From: Bradyrhizobium sp. CCGUVB1N3
GTDB taxonomy: Bacteria > Pseudomonadota > Alphaproteobacteria > Rhizobiales > Xanthobacteraceae
NCBI RefSeq assembly: GCF_024199925.1
Contig: NZ_JANADR010000001.1
Coordinates: forward strand, 2,480,001-2,544,000
Direction: 5' to 3'
DNA: 64,000 nucleotides
Numbering within the stretch: position 1 is the stretch's first letter; every line of letters starts with the position of its first letter. Under the pieces are notes generated by a model. That model did no database searches and had not been told where the DNA came from. It saw only the letters and a list, made by a program, of their open reading frames with translations. Of the stretch, positions 62,806 to 64,000 are shown in pieces. Made by a program: the position numbers and the translations under genes.

Positions 62806-63567
62806 TCAGCCGCGGACGGCGACCGCGCGGCCGTAAGGCGGCTGGGCCGCGACCGGCGGATTGGCGGTCTGTGCGGCGAGCTCGCCGATCAGGCGGTCGG
62901 CGTCCGCCGCCATGCCGTCGGGCGCCTGGATCACCAGCCGTTCCAGCGCCCAGCGATAGGACGAGACGCGCTGCTCCAGGCATTGCTGCACCCACTGCAC
63001 GATCAGCGAGTTCTCCTGCATGCGCGCGACCGCATCCGCCTTCTCCCTCGGCGAGAGCTCGGAGACGCGGGCCATGCTGGCGTTGCGCTTCTTGTCGAGA
63101 TCGATGACGCGGATCGCACTGGCGAAGAACGGCTCGAACCGCGTGATGTCGTTGCGCACGTCCTCGATGAGCTGCGCATAGCGCGAGGAATGCGAGCGGT
63201 GCGGCTCGTCGATCAGCGTGCGCCCGTACATCGTACGGTCGAACACCACCTTCTGCTGCCAGGGTGACGGCAGCGCCTTGTAGTCGCCGAACACGCTCTT
63301 CCAGGCGGGACGCGACAGCGGCGGCTCGATCATGGGATAGGCGAGGTCGCGAAGCTGGCGTTCCTCGTCGGTGAGCTGGAATTGCGAAGCCCTGAGACCA
63401 AGGCTGCCGGTCACCTCGGCCCCCAGCCAACGGTGCATGTCGTCGCTGCGCATGTCCTCGCGGGTGCGGCCGAAATCGCCGCCGCTACAGGCGCCCAGCG
63501 TCGCGCCGGTCAGCGCGAGCAGCAGGGCCGATGCGAAACACCGGATCTTGTGATGTGGGTCCGGCAT
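62806..63567 (-). CDS. Lipoprotein of unknown function, 253 aa
   Basis: The N-terminal signal ends in lipobox LTGATLGAC-SGG with lipidated C27, so it is an envelope lipoprotein. The rest is helical with conserved blocks (TDEERQLRDLAYPMIEPP; KVVFDRTMYGRTLIDEPHRS; DVRNDITRFEPFF) and a Pro-rich tail. The C-terminal 30 residues are duplicated at 61838. I do not recognise a family. It is followed closely upstream by the 62-aa gene. Confidence 0.85.
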   Translation of the reverse strand: MPDPHHKIRCFASALLLALTGATLGACSGGDFGRTREDMRSDDMHRWLGAEVTGSLGLRASQFQLTDEERQLRDLAYPMIEPPLSRPAWKSVFGDYKALPSPWQQKVVFDRTMYGRTLIDEPHRSHSSRYAQLIEDVRNDITRFEPFFASAIRVIDLDKKRNASMARVSELSPREKADAVARMQENSLIVQWVQQCLEQRVSSYRWALERLVIQAPDGMAADADRLIGELAAQTANPPVAAQPPYGRAVAVRG

Positions 63568-63585
63568 GACACGACAACCGGATGA

Positions 63586-63774
63586 TCAGCGGCGCCGACG
63601 GCGGCGCCCCGGCGCAGTGCCCTCTTCCGGCCCGCGACCGCCGCTGGTCTCGTCCGATTCACGCTCGATGCGAATCACGGGAAGGATCAACACCCTCCCC
63701 GTCTCTGCGAGCGGAGCGACATCCCCCGATGAGCCCGGCCGGCGACCGGCCGGAAATTCAATGATGGTCCCCAT
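63586..63774 (-). CDS. Small protein of unknown function, 62 aa
   Basis: Begins MGTIIEFPAGRRPGSSGDVA, a start I recall in many short Bradyrhizobium proteins, and ends in a run of arginines after a Gly/Glu-rich stretch. Soluble, disordered by composition. Only 18 bases separate its stop from the lipoprotein gene start, so they may be one transcript. No function. Confidence 0.6.
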   Translation of the reverse strand: MGTIIEFPAGRRPGSSGDVAPLAETGRVLILPVIRIERESDETSGGRGPEEGTAPGRRRRRR

Positions 63775-64000
63775 GTCAGCTCTCTTCTATTGCCGCGCGA
63801 CCGAACGGTCCTCACAACATGGGTGCCATTAAGATCAGCACATGGTTAACGGGGTGTAAACGTGCCGCCTGGACCGTAACCGCACGGGCAAGACGCGCCG
63901 TCCCGTTGCAGCACGACAACAGCGCAAAAGGCGGCGTCAGCTTCACACCTCGTTTTCCTTAACGAGCCTTTAAAACAACCCGCGATAGGCTGACGCGGAC
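63775..64000. other. Non-coding end of window
   Basis: 226 bases with no gene. It should contain the promoter of the 63586/62806 transcript on the minus strand. I see no sigma-EcfG motif or strong palindrome. Confidence 0.4.

Overview
The window reads as a chromosomal segment of an alphaproteobacterium of the Bradyrhizobium type. The evidence is the high GC content with strongly GC-biased third codon positions, a contiguous block feuP-feuQ / ccmI-ccmE-ccmF-ccmH / htrA / two-component pair / glnE of the kind known from rhizobia, a sigma-EcfG promoter, and dispersed intergenic palindromes of Bradyrhizobium style. I see no rRNA, tRNA, CRISPR array, integrase or transposase.

Layout. 1-6.7 kb: the 3' end of a fumarylacetoacetate-hydrolase family gene, small exported or membrane proteins, a flavin NADH:quinone reductase, a quinone oxidoreductase and a cation-efflux protein, separated by four to five palindromic repeat elements. 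6.9-16.3 kb: a PleC/DivJ-like sensor kinase, then a LysR regulator divergent from an NAD-dependent molybdenum formate dehydrogenase operon (fdsG-fdsB-fdsA-fdhD-fdsD). 16.3-31.8 kb, all on the minus strand: feuP/feuQ sensing pair, cytochrome c maturation genes ccmI-E-F-H, the envelope protease HtrA/DegP, an OmpR-type two-component pair and glnE (nitrogen control). 32-41.4 kb: Ku (end joining), an EcfG-controlled small membrane protein, an orphan Flp pilin, an orphan PAS histidine kinase, oxidoreductases, an M20 peptidase and a CAP-domain protein. 41.5-51 kb: a ThDP enzyme, a membrane alpha/beta hydrolase, a DHA2 drug exporter, YcgN, a class A penicillin-binding protein and a DUF1214/DUF1254 pair. 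51-53 kb: arsenic resistance operon arsR-arsI-arsC-aqpS with a visible operator. 54-64 kb: an exported protein divergent from a winged-helix/TPR regulator, a four-gene operon built around an exported CHAT-domain protease, a rearrangement scar (truncated ornithine cyclodeaminase start joined to a duplicated lipoprotein gene end), a VOC protein and a lipoprotein.

How genes work together. The fds genes oxidise formate to CO2 and pass electrons to NAD+; FdhD sulfurates the molybdenum cofactor. The ccm genes attach haem to periplasmic c-type cytochromes. The ars genes sense arsenite, reduce arsenate, move arsenite and probably split methylated organoarsenicals. The least explained unit is the CHAT operon (56791-61648): an exported caspase-like protease with TPR repeats, a small exported domain protein, and two zinc-ribbon proteins whose N-termini are paralogous, one of them anchored in the inner membrane. 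It is my main candidate for an undescribed system.
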